Below, piece after piece: positions 1-12,740 of a DNA stretch of 64,000 nt. This DNA is from Aphidius gifuensis. Taxonomy: Eukaryota > Arthropoda > Insecta > Hymenoptera > Braconidae. The notes beneath the pieces are model-generated. The model saw only the letters and a list, made by a program, of their open reading frames with translations, did no database searches and was not told the DNA's origin. Position 1 is the stretch's first letter; each line of letters starts with the position of its first letter. The position numbers were made by a program, and so were the translations under genes. The stretch is taken from NCBI RefSeq assembly GCF_014905175.1, contig NC_057793.1:4836001-4900000 (forward strand). The letters are read 5' to 3'.

Positions 1-3000
1 TAATAATAATAATAATTTAAAAAAAACAATGAATGAAGTAAAAAATCATTGGTGAAAAGGATAAAGAGCCAGAGGTAAAACATGGAATAGATGAGGTGCA
101 ATAGTATTAGGCTTGAACACACACGTTTTTACTCTCTCTTCATTGTTGATACAGCGATTTTGGTGTATGGGACATTTGCGACAGTTGGTCGAATGCCAAG
201 ATTGTCGAATGCTATATATACATTTCTCTCTTTGCTCTTGTCCTTGTTCACCATGACAAGTATACCACCTGCCCACGGCTATATTGCACAGTTTTGTTCC
301 ACCTCTTCACTCGAGAATATACGTAAATCTATTGTGTTCATGGCAATGTGATGTTATGTTACCCAGAGCCAAATACGTACATCCCTTCTGGGGTTATTAT
401 GTATACACCCAACATTTATTTTCATCGTTCATATTGGACCACGGAAATATTTCAATTTTCTAAAATTATCTAGCCAAGTTTCTTATTCGTTGAATTCCGT
501 GTGGTTTGTTAATTTTCAGTAGAATTGAAGGGGAATGGGGCCCGATGAAAATCTTGATGAGGTCGACACTAATGAACAGTCATTTCATCTCGTTCTACTC
601 TCATTGGCTACTTTTTTCATTTTATTCTTATATAATTTGTTTTTTTTTTTTTCTTTCATAACCCCTTTTCTTTACTTATTTTTTTTTTTCATTTGTTTTT
701 CAGACAAACTCATTTCTTTATAACTTAAAAAATTAAAAAATAAATTTATAATATTTTTTTAGTCAATGCGCTTGAGTATATTAAAAATTTACGAACAATA
801 AAACAAGGAAATTATTATACTTTTTTTTTTTCACTTTCATTAAATTATATTGTTTATTTTTATACTCATCTTGTAATGAATATATAATGAAAAAGCTCCA
901 GGCTTGGAGCGTTGAGTGCAATCATTCATTATTATAATTATTATTACAACATCCCAAAGTGACAATTGTATTGAAAAAAATAAGCTACAATTGATGAATG
1001 AATTCTTGTAAACTCGCAGAAAAAGTTGCATTGAAAAAATATAATATTGTTTTTTTTTTTTAATTCTCATATTTTATTTATTATTTTTGTTTTTTTTTTA
1101 AACAATGTAATCTTTTCGATTGAAGTGCACTTGTAATTTTCATAAAAATATTGAATCTCAATCGAAATAAAAATATCGTACTATAGTTCACTTCATTTTT
1201 ATTTTATCCTCATTATTTATTTTTTTGTTTTTTTTTTTTTAAACGACCGTAGTAAAATAACGCTCATAACTTTCGATCTGACTTTGTTGGCGGCGAGCAG
1301 AAGCAGGCGTGATTTCACGTCGTTACTTTTCTTCCCTTCCTCAACCACATAGTGTTCACTATGCTTTCCTCACCACCCACTTTTCGTACATCTCACTCTC
1401 TATTTTTTTTTTTTACCTCAAACCAACATCTATTCCACAATTCTCATTTTTTTTATTCTTCAATGCTTGTGGAAAAAAAGCGTAAGACCATAGTTTGTTT
1501 TTTTTTTTTTTTTCTCTCGACCAAACTACCGTCGTGACTGTGCGAAATCGCTTCTCATAAATTATTATTATTATTTTCATTACTATTCGCTTTCCAGCGT
1601 AAACTTTGTGTTCCGCCCATGCTATCTTTCTCTTACTCTGTCGTTTTATTTTTTTATTTTTTATTAGAATTCATTAAAGATTCGTGGTTTGTAAAATTTT
1701 CCAGCCATTTCTTTCGTCACGTGCGATAGAAAAAATAAAAAGAAATAAAATAGAATAAACTATCTACTTTTTATATTTATTGATTTTTTTAAACGAACAT
1801 TTTTTTTTAAAGAGTTATTTTCATGTTTCACCACTTTATATATGTACTTGAAGTTTAAGGAAAAATTTTTCATGTCAAGAAGGCTACACTAAACCTTCAA
1901 AGTGCTTACGGTGTTTTTGTGTCTTAAAAGTATATTGTATCGAGACAACGTCAATGAACGTTTAAGTATATCCTTGGCTGTCCGAACCAGAGGGTAGCTA
2001 AGACATCGAATAACTTGAACTGGTAAAACATAAAATCCACGCTAAAGAAAAAAAAATGAATAAAAAAACAATATTTTTTATAAATACACAAAATAATTTG
2101 ATAGTATTTTTTTTTGTAGTCAGAAAATAATAAATATTAATTAAAAAAAACAAGAGTTAACTGTATCGTCTACACTTTTTATATAGAGCTTAAAATAAAT
2201 GATGGTTTTAAGAAAAAAACATCTGCCATTACAACTATTAATTAGTGTGTAATTAACGAGCAACTGAGATCATAAATCCAGAATAATTAAGAATAAGAAA
2301 TGAATAAAGTTGATATTAGCTTTTATTATTATTTGTTAATATTTTGTACATAATGTACCTTACCAAAGCCTCTATAAAAATTGAATTATAAACCTCAAAC
2401 ATACCCTCAAACTGTGCATGTATCGAGCTTGTGCAGTGTTCATTTAAAAGCTTTCCATCAATTTTGTTTCAACTGCATCTTAAAGCACTTCATTTAAAAC
2501 ATGAATTGATTCAGTTTAGTTTTTTTTTTCCAATAAAATAAGTATGTCAATGAATAATTTGAAGAGTCAAAATTTATATGACTTTTTTAAATTTGTATAT
2601 TTATTATATATTGATTTACTGGTTATTTGATTGAGAGAAATATTTTGCCATCTCAAACATAGTTGTAGATGTATACTTGACGAGGTCTCTTCATTTACTT
2701 TAGTGAATTGATTTGTCGTATCTATAGACATACTACCCAAGCTTTACTTTAAGCTTGCTCTTAGCACAGTACCATTGAATACGTACACATAAATTTAGAC
2801 CATGTCCGAATATACTAAGACTAAAACGCCAATGGATATTTTATCTTCAGAAAATGATGTCATCTTTGAAAAGTGTATGCGCTTTTGTGTGTGAAGATTT
2901 GTGGGTTAATTTTAACTTCATTACTAACAAAGTTAAAATAAAATTACTTTAAAATAGCATAAAAAAATTAAAAAATATCTATTGATCAATGTAAACATTC

Positions 3001-6000
3001 AAAGAATTTTCTATCTTTATCTTTGTGGTTTTTTTTTCTTTTTTTAAAACTTTTTTTCAAGTACAGCATGGCAACAATTCCCAATCGGATAGTTTTGTTC
3101 TGTGCGGTCAGTCCAGGTCATGCATATACTCTCTCAAGCAATTTCGTATTCTTTTGAATATTCCAGGTGGTGCACTTACGATGATTAAAGGGTCCGTCGA
3201 TACGATAACACTCGCCCATGCTCCTAACCACATTGCAGTCTCTTCGATTTATTTTATTCGTAACTCTACTATGTATACCACCATTGTAATTTTTGTTTTT
3301 TTTTTTTTTTCCTTCTTTTCTTCTTTGCTTTTCTTTTTATCCTGTTCTTTTTTTTTGTTCGTTTTATGTAACTAGTTATTCAGCATAGTGAAACTAGAAC
3401 ACGTGTCTTGTGTCACTCTGTATTGTCTTTTTTTTTTTTTTACTATTTGTTTGATTTTATTTTTTAAAACGTAATTCTACTCGTTGTTCCTAAACTTGCT
3501 CCAAAGTAGGATCATCGGGATAAGAAAATGAAAGAAGCTACAGTTTATAGACTTATTGTTAAACTCACTGGACTATAGCTTTTTCAATTCTACTGTTTTT
3601 TTAACATATTTTTTGTTTTTATTTTTTTTTTTTTTCACGTTTGAACGTGGTCTGCATCAAGGGTCTACTAGTGCACTTCTAACTGACTTCAAACTCCTCA
3701 TATTAAGTTCGTTAAAACGATCGTCTCTTATTAGTTTAAGTACAATCAAGAATGTTAAATCGTACAAAGAATTTCATGTTGGTAATTTTTTTTTCTTTCA
3801 GTTTCTTTTGAATTAAATTATTTACTAAATTTATTTATTATTATTTTTTTTTTTAACTTACACGTTACAAAAAAATCCCATCGTTTTTTGCTCGATTGGG
3901 TCGAGTTTCTTTGTATATCGTTTTAAGTTGAAAGTATAGAAAAATTAAACTATATTTTATTTATTTGAAAACAATTTTTATATTAAAATATTCTTGTTGT
4001 CTCATTTTAAAATTTCAATGACATTCTGATTTCAAAAAAACTGTGAAAACTCGTTAAATAACTTGCAATGGTTTTCATTGTCGATAAATTAGCAAGTTGG
4101 CTGCTTTCATGATTGGATCACGTCGAGGTATGATAATCGTCTTCGTAAGTATCTACCAATCGAGATTTACACAAAGTATCTCATATAATCAGCCGAGAAA
4201 CGATCATATCGCTTATCATCTGAAAACTTTTAGATTTTATGCTCTTTTCATCACCTTCTCTTATCAACCGTATAACCTATTTAAAATTTTATTTCATCAA
4301 TTTGTTTTTTTTTTTTTTTTTTTTAAATCACTGTGATTCTATAAAAAAATTATGATATTGTAAAATTTATATTTTATTTTTACAAGTATTCAGATAAAAT
4401 TTATTTTAAAAATTGTACAAAAAAAAGAAAATACTATTTTTAACTTGAACATTACAATTCAAAATATTTTACTCTCTGATTTATTTATTTTTAATGGATT
4501 TTTTTCATTCTATTTTGTGCAGTTTTTTTTTAACTATTTTTGTTGGCTCTTCTTCTGATGTAAAAAGATTTTTTTGTTACATATACATCATGTATCTGTC
4601 TTGCGTACATGAGCACAATAGAAAGTATATTTTTCTATAGCATCATCGTTCAGTGAAAAGCTCATATTCACAATACAACCTTTGGCCCTGCGGCACTTTA
4701 TATATTCATACATTTGTTCATCTTCCAATGTTTTCTCTGCAAGCAGGACATGTCACATAGTTGATTGGAAAAATAACAAGAAACTGAATGACAATAGAAT
4801 TGTATATATATTTTACAGTATCTATATGAAATGCATGTACACATACACCAAACAAGTATACAAGTTTAACGAAAAGACATATGTATAAACGGATGGACAC
4901 AAGAGATTGAAAAGATGATGACAATTAGACAAAGTGAATAACCATTGATGTAAATGTATACATGTAGACAACATTATAGTATAGAAATCAAGAGATGAAC
5001 CAAATTCATGAATTCGTGGTTCATGTCGTAAACGCAGCTCAGTGCTTTATTGAAAATTTGATTGAAGCAAGTCGTATTGAGAGAGAGAAAGACAGTATAT
5101 AGACAAGACAAGGTACTAAATGTGGTGCCTAATTCTCATTAGCAGCCACACAACGCATGAATTGCTTTGTACTGAGTATCTCACGTGTATACATGTATAT
5201 ATATTCGCTTTACATTCTCTACTGCACCTGTTGGCAATCGAGTAAGCGTCCTCTAATTTCTCTCAAGCTATGGCTTGGGTCACACTTTGACCTCAAGTAT
5301 AGTAATAATAATATTATTATCAATTCGAGTCACTGCCAAAAATAAACTTCTCAAAAAAAACTGAATTATCCTTAATTTAATGAAAGTTTTAATGTATATT
5401 TAAAAAATATGAAAATTATATTTTTAATTCATTTAAAATTCTGACATTTTAAATATGCATAGAGGAAAAAAAAATTATTAAAATAAATGATATAAAGTCG
5501 TAATTTATATGTTAGTTTTTAGTATTTTTTAAAAAATATTTTCAGGTGTATAATTGTCAAAGACAACGTGCCAAATTCAAGATTCTGTTTGTATTTACAA
5601 TTGGACGATCTGAGAAAGACATAGACATTCAAGCTGGCCTAACGATCCATCTAGATTCGCTATCTGGTCACCCTCATTTGGTCATGCATGTTCTCTCAAT
5701 ACTATCTACTCATTTTCACATGTATATAACAATACTCATATACACAAGCACTGTATATGGATAGTTGTCTGAATGTTGTTGATAGTATAAGGTTCAGAAT
5801 AATTCTAGTTCTCTCTTACCATACATACATTGCCAGGGAGAGTTAACGTGAGGTCGTTGCAACCACAAACCGTGAGTGATATACCCTCAATATCTACACT
5901 TTACTCCAAGATCTTACTAAATCTTCTCTATGTCTACATAACAACCACACTATTCACTCAGTTGCGCAAGTCTAGTACATCTCTATATAAGCTATTAATA

Positions 6001-8430
6001 TTACACAAAATACAAACCATCAAGTTTATATAATAATAAATAAAAAATATTAAGTTTAAAGTAAAAAAAACAGTTAATAACAAAAGTTTTAATTTTTAAT
6101 AAAAATCTTATGTTTTATCAATACTAAAAAAAATTTAATAAAGATTATTATTGTATTTCTAAAGAGTTAATTAATAATTATTGAGGATTGTAAAATAAAA
6201 AATAATGAAATTTATTTATCATTACAAACACGTTTTTCGAAAAAAGACTGTAGAAAAGTTGATTCGTTTTTAAAACTTTAGTTCATTTTCGGACGTCAGG
6301 TGAATATGTGAGACGTGGTGTATGCATGTCTAGGTATGAACTTTCTATGTTGAGATTTCATCTACGACGTCAAAAGTTTTCAAAACAGATTAGCCAACAG
6401 AATCGAACTATGCCGTCACAAGCTACCATAGCTTAACAAGTTGAGACGGTATTGCCACGGTCTCTCTTGGCACTTTATCCAGGATTATTTTGTATCCATA
6501 CATATACTGTATATACTGTCAATAGTTGAATAACATTTACCTTCATCTTGACAATTATTATTAATAAATAAATAGATAAAAAAAAAATAAATAACATAAT
6601 TATACATAAGGACAAAAAAAGTTGAACAAATAAAAATAAAATAAAATCAATTTTTATATAGAAAAATTAAGTTAAATTAAGTAAAACAAAATATAAAAAA
6701 AAAAAAATAAATAAGTGTACATCTTTGTATGGCTTTTACGATATCTAAGCGTCACGAGTCTCTGACTTTTATTTTCCCTTTCAATCCGTAAGCTAAACTT
6801 TTAAGCACGTACACACAGTACTCTATATATATATTTTACTATTTTTGGTGGGTAAAACTGCATGCTGTCGTTGTAGCTGCTGTAGGCAACTAAAGACGTG
6901 AGGTGAAAAGACTGTCTTCAAGAACTGGTAAAAGTAACGGTTTCTTGAAGAGACATGGTATTGCTAAGAGAAGGGTAAAAGAGAAAGAACCAAGTGAACA
7001 CAGTTACAGAAAGTTTTAACGCGAATAGCGTGATCTTGCAAATAGTCGTCGTAAATCAATAGCACAAAAGTTTGAGAAAAGCTTCAAGTTAAAAATAAAA
7101 TAAAAAAAATAAAGAAAAGTATAAGGTAAAGAAATGCTAAAAGAAGGAGATGAGTTAAACGTATGTGTGTTGAGTTCCCTTGGGTTTGTCACGAACGCAA
7201 AACGAGGGAAAAGAATAGAAATGTGTTTGAAAGAATAGTAGTAACGAGAAATTGAAGAAGCTTCGTTGTAAATGGATGTTACCGATTACGGAAAAAATCT
7301 TATATAAATGGTGAAAAGTGGAAAGTGCCAGTGCTTTTTTTTTTACCCGCGAGATTTAGAAGAAAAAAAAAAGAAAAACGTTTTATCTTTTGGTCGACAG
7401 GTTGACGATGCTGCACTCTGCAGAAAGAGAGTGTTAGTACATGCCAATGTATATGTCTATTATTCAATGTTTGAGTTTTGAATAATTCAAGTTTTAAAAT
7501 ATTTAGCTATATTGACAAATTAAATAACAATTAGTTAAATAAATGTATGTATTCGCATCACAGTTTTGTATCATATAAAATGCGATTATAAAAAATTAAC
7601 TATAATATTTCAAAAACTTTTGCCTAATTATATGCCAGCTAACATAATAAACACCCTCATTTACTTATATATATACATATTACATATATATCAATACTAT
7701 TTAAAAAGACTTTAAGAACATATTATTTTGGAGAATGTTACCTTTGAACAAACTTACCATCATTTACTTATGCATACGAATAACTCACGCAATTTGTTTA
7801 CTCTGAATAAACTTTGCTAGTTTCATTTTAGTTTGACGCAATTTTCAAACTTAATTAACGTGTCACTTTCTTAAGTAAATATCATGTATATAACGATTGA
7901 AGATATAGGTGATGCGATAATATATTATAAAAATAAACTCAAAAAAAAAAAAACAAATGGAAATTAGACAGTTAAAAGTTTAAAATAAAATTCGATCAAC
8001 TAATACTTTGATATTTTTTCGAGATAAATTTAGAAAAAAAATATTCATACATGTTTATTTTTAAATGAAATTTTTGTTCAAATCTAGTATAATCTTCATT
8101 TTAGTTCACCGAATTGTAAAAAACTACATTTTGTAATTCCACGATCTACTGTACACTGGGAATATCTACTAATCCGATATGGCTTTTTTATTTTTCTATA
8201 TTTTTTTTTATTTTAATAAAATACATATCCATAGAAGTGTACATTTTTTTATATTTTATTTCATCTTGTTATATCGAATATTTCAAATTTGTGTTATATA
8301 CATTCATGTAAAATGGACGAAAAAAAAAAAAAATAGAATTTACCATTGTGTAATTCACATTTGGTGGAGTAAAATTATTCAGAATCCCAGCGGACACTTG
8401 TTATTGACAATCATTTTATTTTTGCTGTAA
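1..8430. other. AT-rich DNA without a recognised gene
   Basis: The stretch opens with (TAA)5 and carries frequent T9-T16 runs that generate spurious Phe-rich frames. A few patches are less AT-rich, for example 1260-1350, 3060-3260, 5545-5720, 6290-6480 and 6860-7050. None gives a protein I recognise. It could be intergenic or part of an intron of a neighbouring gene. Confidence 0.6.
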
Positions 8431-8439
8431 TTCGTGGTT

Positions 8440-8535
8440 GATAGTACCGAGTGGTTTTGAGGATCACAGCAGCAAGTGGAAAAGACCGGATGTCGATCAG
8501 ACCACATTGAGCATTTGTAGGTACTTGAACATATA
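8440..8535. promoter_or_regulatory. Candidate conserved noncoding element
   Basis: This island is of clearly higher complexity and lower AT than its flanks and contains no coding frame I recognise. It includes GACCACATTGAG and ACCGGATGTCGATC. The regulatory role is inferred only from composition in an otherwise AT-saturated region. Confidence 0.2.
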
Positions 8536-9175
8536 TCCACGTACATAAATTTATATTGACATAGAAATTTTGAATTTCACGTTCACACCTGTCAATTGTA
8601 TTCATACTAGTATGCCTATAATCGTGTTTATTGGTAATCGAGGGTGTATTTTCATCTCACCCATTCTATTATACATTACATGCGTGTTTTATGTGAGTTA
8701 GTTTTAACCTCTTTAGTGAGTGGCAATTCAATCTATATCATGAAATTACGCATTACTACTATTTTAATAAATTGACAAAGATAATACACATCATTTTCAT
8801 TATGAAAAATAAATCAAAACAAATTGTTGTTTTGGAAATTTATAAATACAAAAGAAAAAAAGGTAAAACCTTTTTTTTAATTACTTATTTACATAGATAT
8901 AAATTTATAAAAATATATTTTAAACTGATTGAACAGTTTCATACTGCTATAGCGATGATATAAAAAAAAAATCAAATCTTTTGTTTTGAATATCAGAGAG
9001 AGATATGATTGGCTATCTCGTGACCCATCATCCATACATGATAAATCGATAAGTTTATATACAAAATTTAAAATAACCTGCCAATCTGGTAATGTAACGA
9101 AATAAACATAACATTTGGTGTATATGTTTATATGTATATGTAGATTTTGAGATTGGAGAAATTTATGAATTCATT
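8536..9175. other. AT-rich spacer
   Basis: I see only AT-rich, low-complexity DNA here, with short chance frames. Confidence 0.6.
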
Positions 9176-9480
9176 TTGTACAATGAACAATGGATGAGGA
9201 GAGAAAATCGACGCAAATGCCGAGAAGAATTACACGCTCGCACGATTGGCGAAACCAGGCGCAAATCCCTCGATAAATGGCGCACATGACAACGCCCAAT
9301 GTTCGGTTGGAATTCGAAAAAAAATTTAAAAAAAAGAAAAGAAGAAAAAAAAAAAAAAAACAATGAATATAAAAATAAAAAAAAAAGATAACTCTGCTTA
9401 ATAGAAATTTAATTGATCCTTCGGCTATGCGCGGTCGGGCGTAATGCAAATTGAAGTGGCTGAACTGGTTGAGTGTGAGA
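9176..9480. promoter_or_regulatory. Candidate conserved noncoding element pair with POU octamer
   Basis: Two less AT-rich blocks (9180-9310 and 9418-9475) flank an A-rich spacer. The second contains a perfect ATGCAAAT octamer at 9444-9451, the binding motif of POU-domain factors, beside GCGCGGTCGGGCG. The minus-strand frame through here is dominated by the poly-A spacer read as Phe and does not look coding. Confidence 0.25.
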
Positions 9481-10669
9481 GAGTTGTTGGAGAGTAAAAA
9501 GAGAAAACCAAAAAGGAATTGAGATAGAGAAAGACTGTGAACGAGTGGATGGGGGAAAAGAGGTCGATTGTCAAGAGATAAAGACAATAAAACTGGCGAG
9601 TTAAAGCGTCCGAAATTGAAGGAAAGGATTGTTAATGTGACGATGGAATTTAGAAGAGGTGTAAGTTGAAATAAGGTCAATTGACAATAGTATAAAATAG
9701 AGAAAGATCAAAAATTCAAATGAATACTTTAGAAAATGGAGCAAGAAAATCAAGTGAACACCACCAAAAGCACATGACATTGAACAGCACTCTTGTCCCA
9801 CGCGGCTCAATTCTCTTGTTTTATCGCAAGCACACATATACACACACGTATACACATTTAAATCCATACATACACATGATTATTGGCTAGTGACCTTTGT
9901 CTTTTCCATTACAATCAATTCTTCTTGTTCTATCTCTCTTTTTTATTCGCGACAAATTTAATTAACGATTCAATAAAGTGCACGGTACTTTATTTATTTT
10001 TCTTGAAATGTAAAGAAAATATTGTGACAATGAGAAACGTAAATAAATAATGGAAATAAAAAAAAATACATTGTACACAAAAAAAAAAAAAGATGAAAAA
10101 TCACAGTTAGAGATGTTGGTTTACAAAGTAGAAATGATCCTAATTCATCAGACGTGACATATTAAATTGGCAAATACAGGAAAGAAAAGTAAAAATAAAA
10201 AATAATATTTATATCTGTTTATGACTTTCTATATCACTTGACGAATCAGTTGGATAAGCGACACGAGTTTTACTTACAGCAATGCAATTTAACTTTTAAA
10301 GGTGCGGGCTGACTTATGTGCTGCGACCAGAACAAATGGCCCAAGGGTTTCAAAAAGGCTCGAGTAAAATTTTGCTGATGTTTGTTGGTACAATACTTGA
10401 CAAAAAAAAGAAAAAAAAAAAAACAACGGTGATGCGGTGTCGTTAGAAATAATAATAATAAAAAAAAAAAATTACGTCCTTGCTTTAACATCAACAAATC
10501 TCATCTTGAAATCTTTTATTTACTTTCATTTTTTTATTCAAACTTTCTTTATTCTCTACTTGATAATTTCTGTGTTTTTTTGCTGTTCTAAATTGTTTTT
10601 TTTTTTTCTTTCATAATTTATTTTACTGTTTTTTTTCTGGTTGTAATGCAAAAGCATATGGAAAGGCTT
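9481..10669. other. Intergenic DNA, purine-rich start then AT-rich
   Basis: A purine-biased stretch at about 9470-9670 is followed by AT-rich DNA with A-runs. No gene is recognised. Confidence 0.55.
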
Positions 10670-10862
10670 GAAAAATATTAGCAGTAGGGCGGGTGAAAAT
10701 AAAAAGGGAGATCGCAATTTCAAATTAATTATGCATTGGAGGTGTCGGCTGGTGGCACGCCAAGCATATAGCTGTCATGTAATATGCCGGGGTAGTTCGC
10801 GCTTCCAACCCAAAAGAGGCAGCTAATAAACCAGCAATAATTAGTCGACACGCTAACATTAT
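10670..10862. promoter_or_regulatory. Candidate conserved noncoding element
   Basis: About 190 bp of complex, non-repetitive sequence stands out from the flanks. It holds homeodomain-type TAATTA cores (in AATTAATTATGCAT and AATAATTAG), TGGCACGCCA-like sequence and AGCTGTCATG. No open frame here resembles a protein. The combination looks like an enhancer or ancient noncoding element, but this is inference. Confidence 0.3.
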
Positions 10863-11499
10863 ATGTGTTGTATAAAGCTATACTTCATAACACGATTTTT
10901 TCCTTGACTTTTGAATTTTATTTTTTTGTTGCAATTGAATTTGAATTGAAGAATTAAATTCAACAGTTAAAATAGTAAGTTGAAAATAACATTTATAATA
11001 ATAGTATATACAATTTATTTTATAAATTATTATTTTCAATTCTTTTTAACAAGAATAGGTATATAAATTTTATCATTATTGATAATATTTTGTGTATGAA
11101 ATTTGTACTAATTTTAATATATTTTGTCGGTGTAGAGTCAGGCGTACATTCACTTCACCACAATTTATTTTGCCACCACTACAGCCATGACTACCACTTG
11201 TTCTATCACTACGATAACCACTACACGAGAGTGTTTGTGGTGCGGTGCATATTTCGCTTTTCTATTTTATCCTTTTTTTCTTTTATCATAAATTCAAGAG
11301 GCTATTATCCAAGTACAGTGTTTCCTTTCCTTTTTGATCCCCATACGTTTTTCATTATATACTAGTTTTTATTTTTTTATTATTATTTTTTATTTGTTGG
11401 TTTTTTTTTTTTCTTTTCACTCTTCAGCATGTTCTTTTTGTTTTCACTCCTGAAGCGTGTACTTAGTATAAATGGCAATTGAATGAAATAAAGTTGACG
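10863..11499. other. AT-rich spacer
   Basis: This is AT-rich DNA. The short frame near 11090-11365 is rich in His, Tyr and Phe because of CAY and TTT triplets. It has no recognisable domain and looks like chance. Confidence 0.5.
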
Positions 11500-11640
11500 T
11501 TCGGACTCAACGCGTGTGAATAATTTTAATGCAAAATCTGCCCGAAGCAGATGGTCGTACCAACAACGAGGTGGCCTAAATCAACTTGATTTAAATGTCT
11601 CGCTTCTAGTCCAGCACTTGTCCCGACTCACCTGTACATT
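11500..11640. promoter_or_regulatory. Candidate conserved noncoding element
   Basis: A 140-bp less AT-rich island contains ATGCAAAAT, GCCCGAAGCAGATGG, a TCAACTTGATTTAAATG block and TCGCTTCTAGTCCAGCACTT. Nothing coding was seen. The functional call rests on sequence complexity alone. Confidence 0.22.
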
Positions 11641-12519
11641 TTAAAAAAATAAAAAAAGAAAAATGATGAATAAATTGGACAAAATAATACAGTTGATTAT
11701 GTGTGATACATCTGTCTGACTATTCATAGACTTTTTCACTTTTATTTTTTTGTTTATTAAATTTTTTGATATATAAAAAATAATTTGCTAGGCATTTTTT
11801 TTTAATTATTTCGTTTCTGTCATTTTAGTCAAGAGAATTGGCAAAATTGCTTCTCATTAATTTTCAAGACACTTGTTTGGGATGAGAGTCATCGACGTTT
11901 TTTGAATTGAAAAAAAAAAAAAAAGTATTATAACAAGATTTCGAAGAAAAAATAATTAAGGTAAAATTGAGGATTGAAATATAAAATCGATTGACCTGAA
12001 AATTTTCTTAATGAGATCTTGTTATTAAAATTAAATTTATTCCTTATTTTTTTTTTTTTCTTTTTGAAACATGAAATTTTATTAAAACAGTATGAAAATG
12101 TTAATAAGACTTATACGGTATATCAAATGATTTTTTCATATCTAAAACTATATTGAGTTTTAAAAAACTTTGGATACCTGCGAGTAATACTTTGAAACTT
12201 ATACCTGCAGTCTTGTCTCCGATCCAAGATTCTTGTTTTTTTTTTTTTTATTATTTCTTTAGTTTTATTTTACATTACGCTAAAAAAAAATCCCCGCCCA
12301 CAGAAGCTATTGCCGTGACCAACATCATCGCGATTTTTCCGTATGTTCATGAATAGCAACGAGTAGAAAAACACCAAAGTTTACTTCACCGCTTCCCTAT
12401 AATTTTTTTTATTTATTTTTTTAAATTTTTTCTTGTAAGATGAGAATATGCTGAGCATGAATGAGTAAGTGAGTAAGAAAGAAAGTGAATAAAAGGTAAA
12501 AGTTTTCTTCAAGTTGTTC
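11641..12519. other. AT-rich spacer
   Basis: This is low-complexity AT-rich DNA with T-runs. A short patch at 12150-12360 is less AT-rich but gives no convincing protein. Confidence 0.55.
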
Positions 12520-12740
12520 CTTGACTCTTAGTCGCATCGAGGGAAAACCACTGCGTGGAAACTATTCCTCCCTGTGCGGTATGCAAGAACGGTTTGTCTT
12601 GGTTGCACAATGGCCTCAGGGCCAACCCACTGGGCAATCGTAAGATGTACCATCTAACCTCATAATTAATAGCATTAAGCGCGAATAGATCGAGTTGATG
12701 GTAGTCAACCATTTATCGTGCTATACAGCGAACCTTATTG
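12520..12740. promoter_or_regulatory. Candidate conserved noncoding element
   Basis: A roughly 220-bp island has near-balanced composition, including a CCTCAGGGCCAACCCACTGG block and a GCATTAAGCGCG block. A 67-residue minus-strand frame spans it (12712-12509) but has no family motif. Both a regulatory element and an unidentified exon remain possible. Confidence 0.25.

Noticed and set aside
2261..2285. Possible bantam-like microRNA seed (TGAGATCAT)
   Set aside because: The match stops after nine bases, and I saw no hairpin partner in the flanks.
9171..9680. 169-codon minus-strand frame
   Set aside because: It is the longest frame in the window, but it runs through A-runs read as Phe and pyrimidine-rich Leu/Ser stretches. 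No family motif is present, so a chance frame is more likely.
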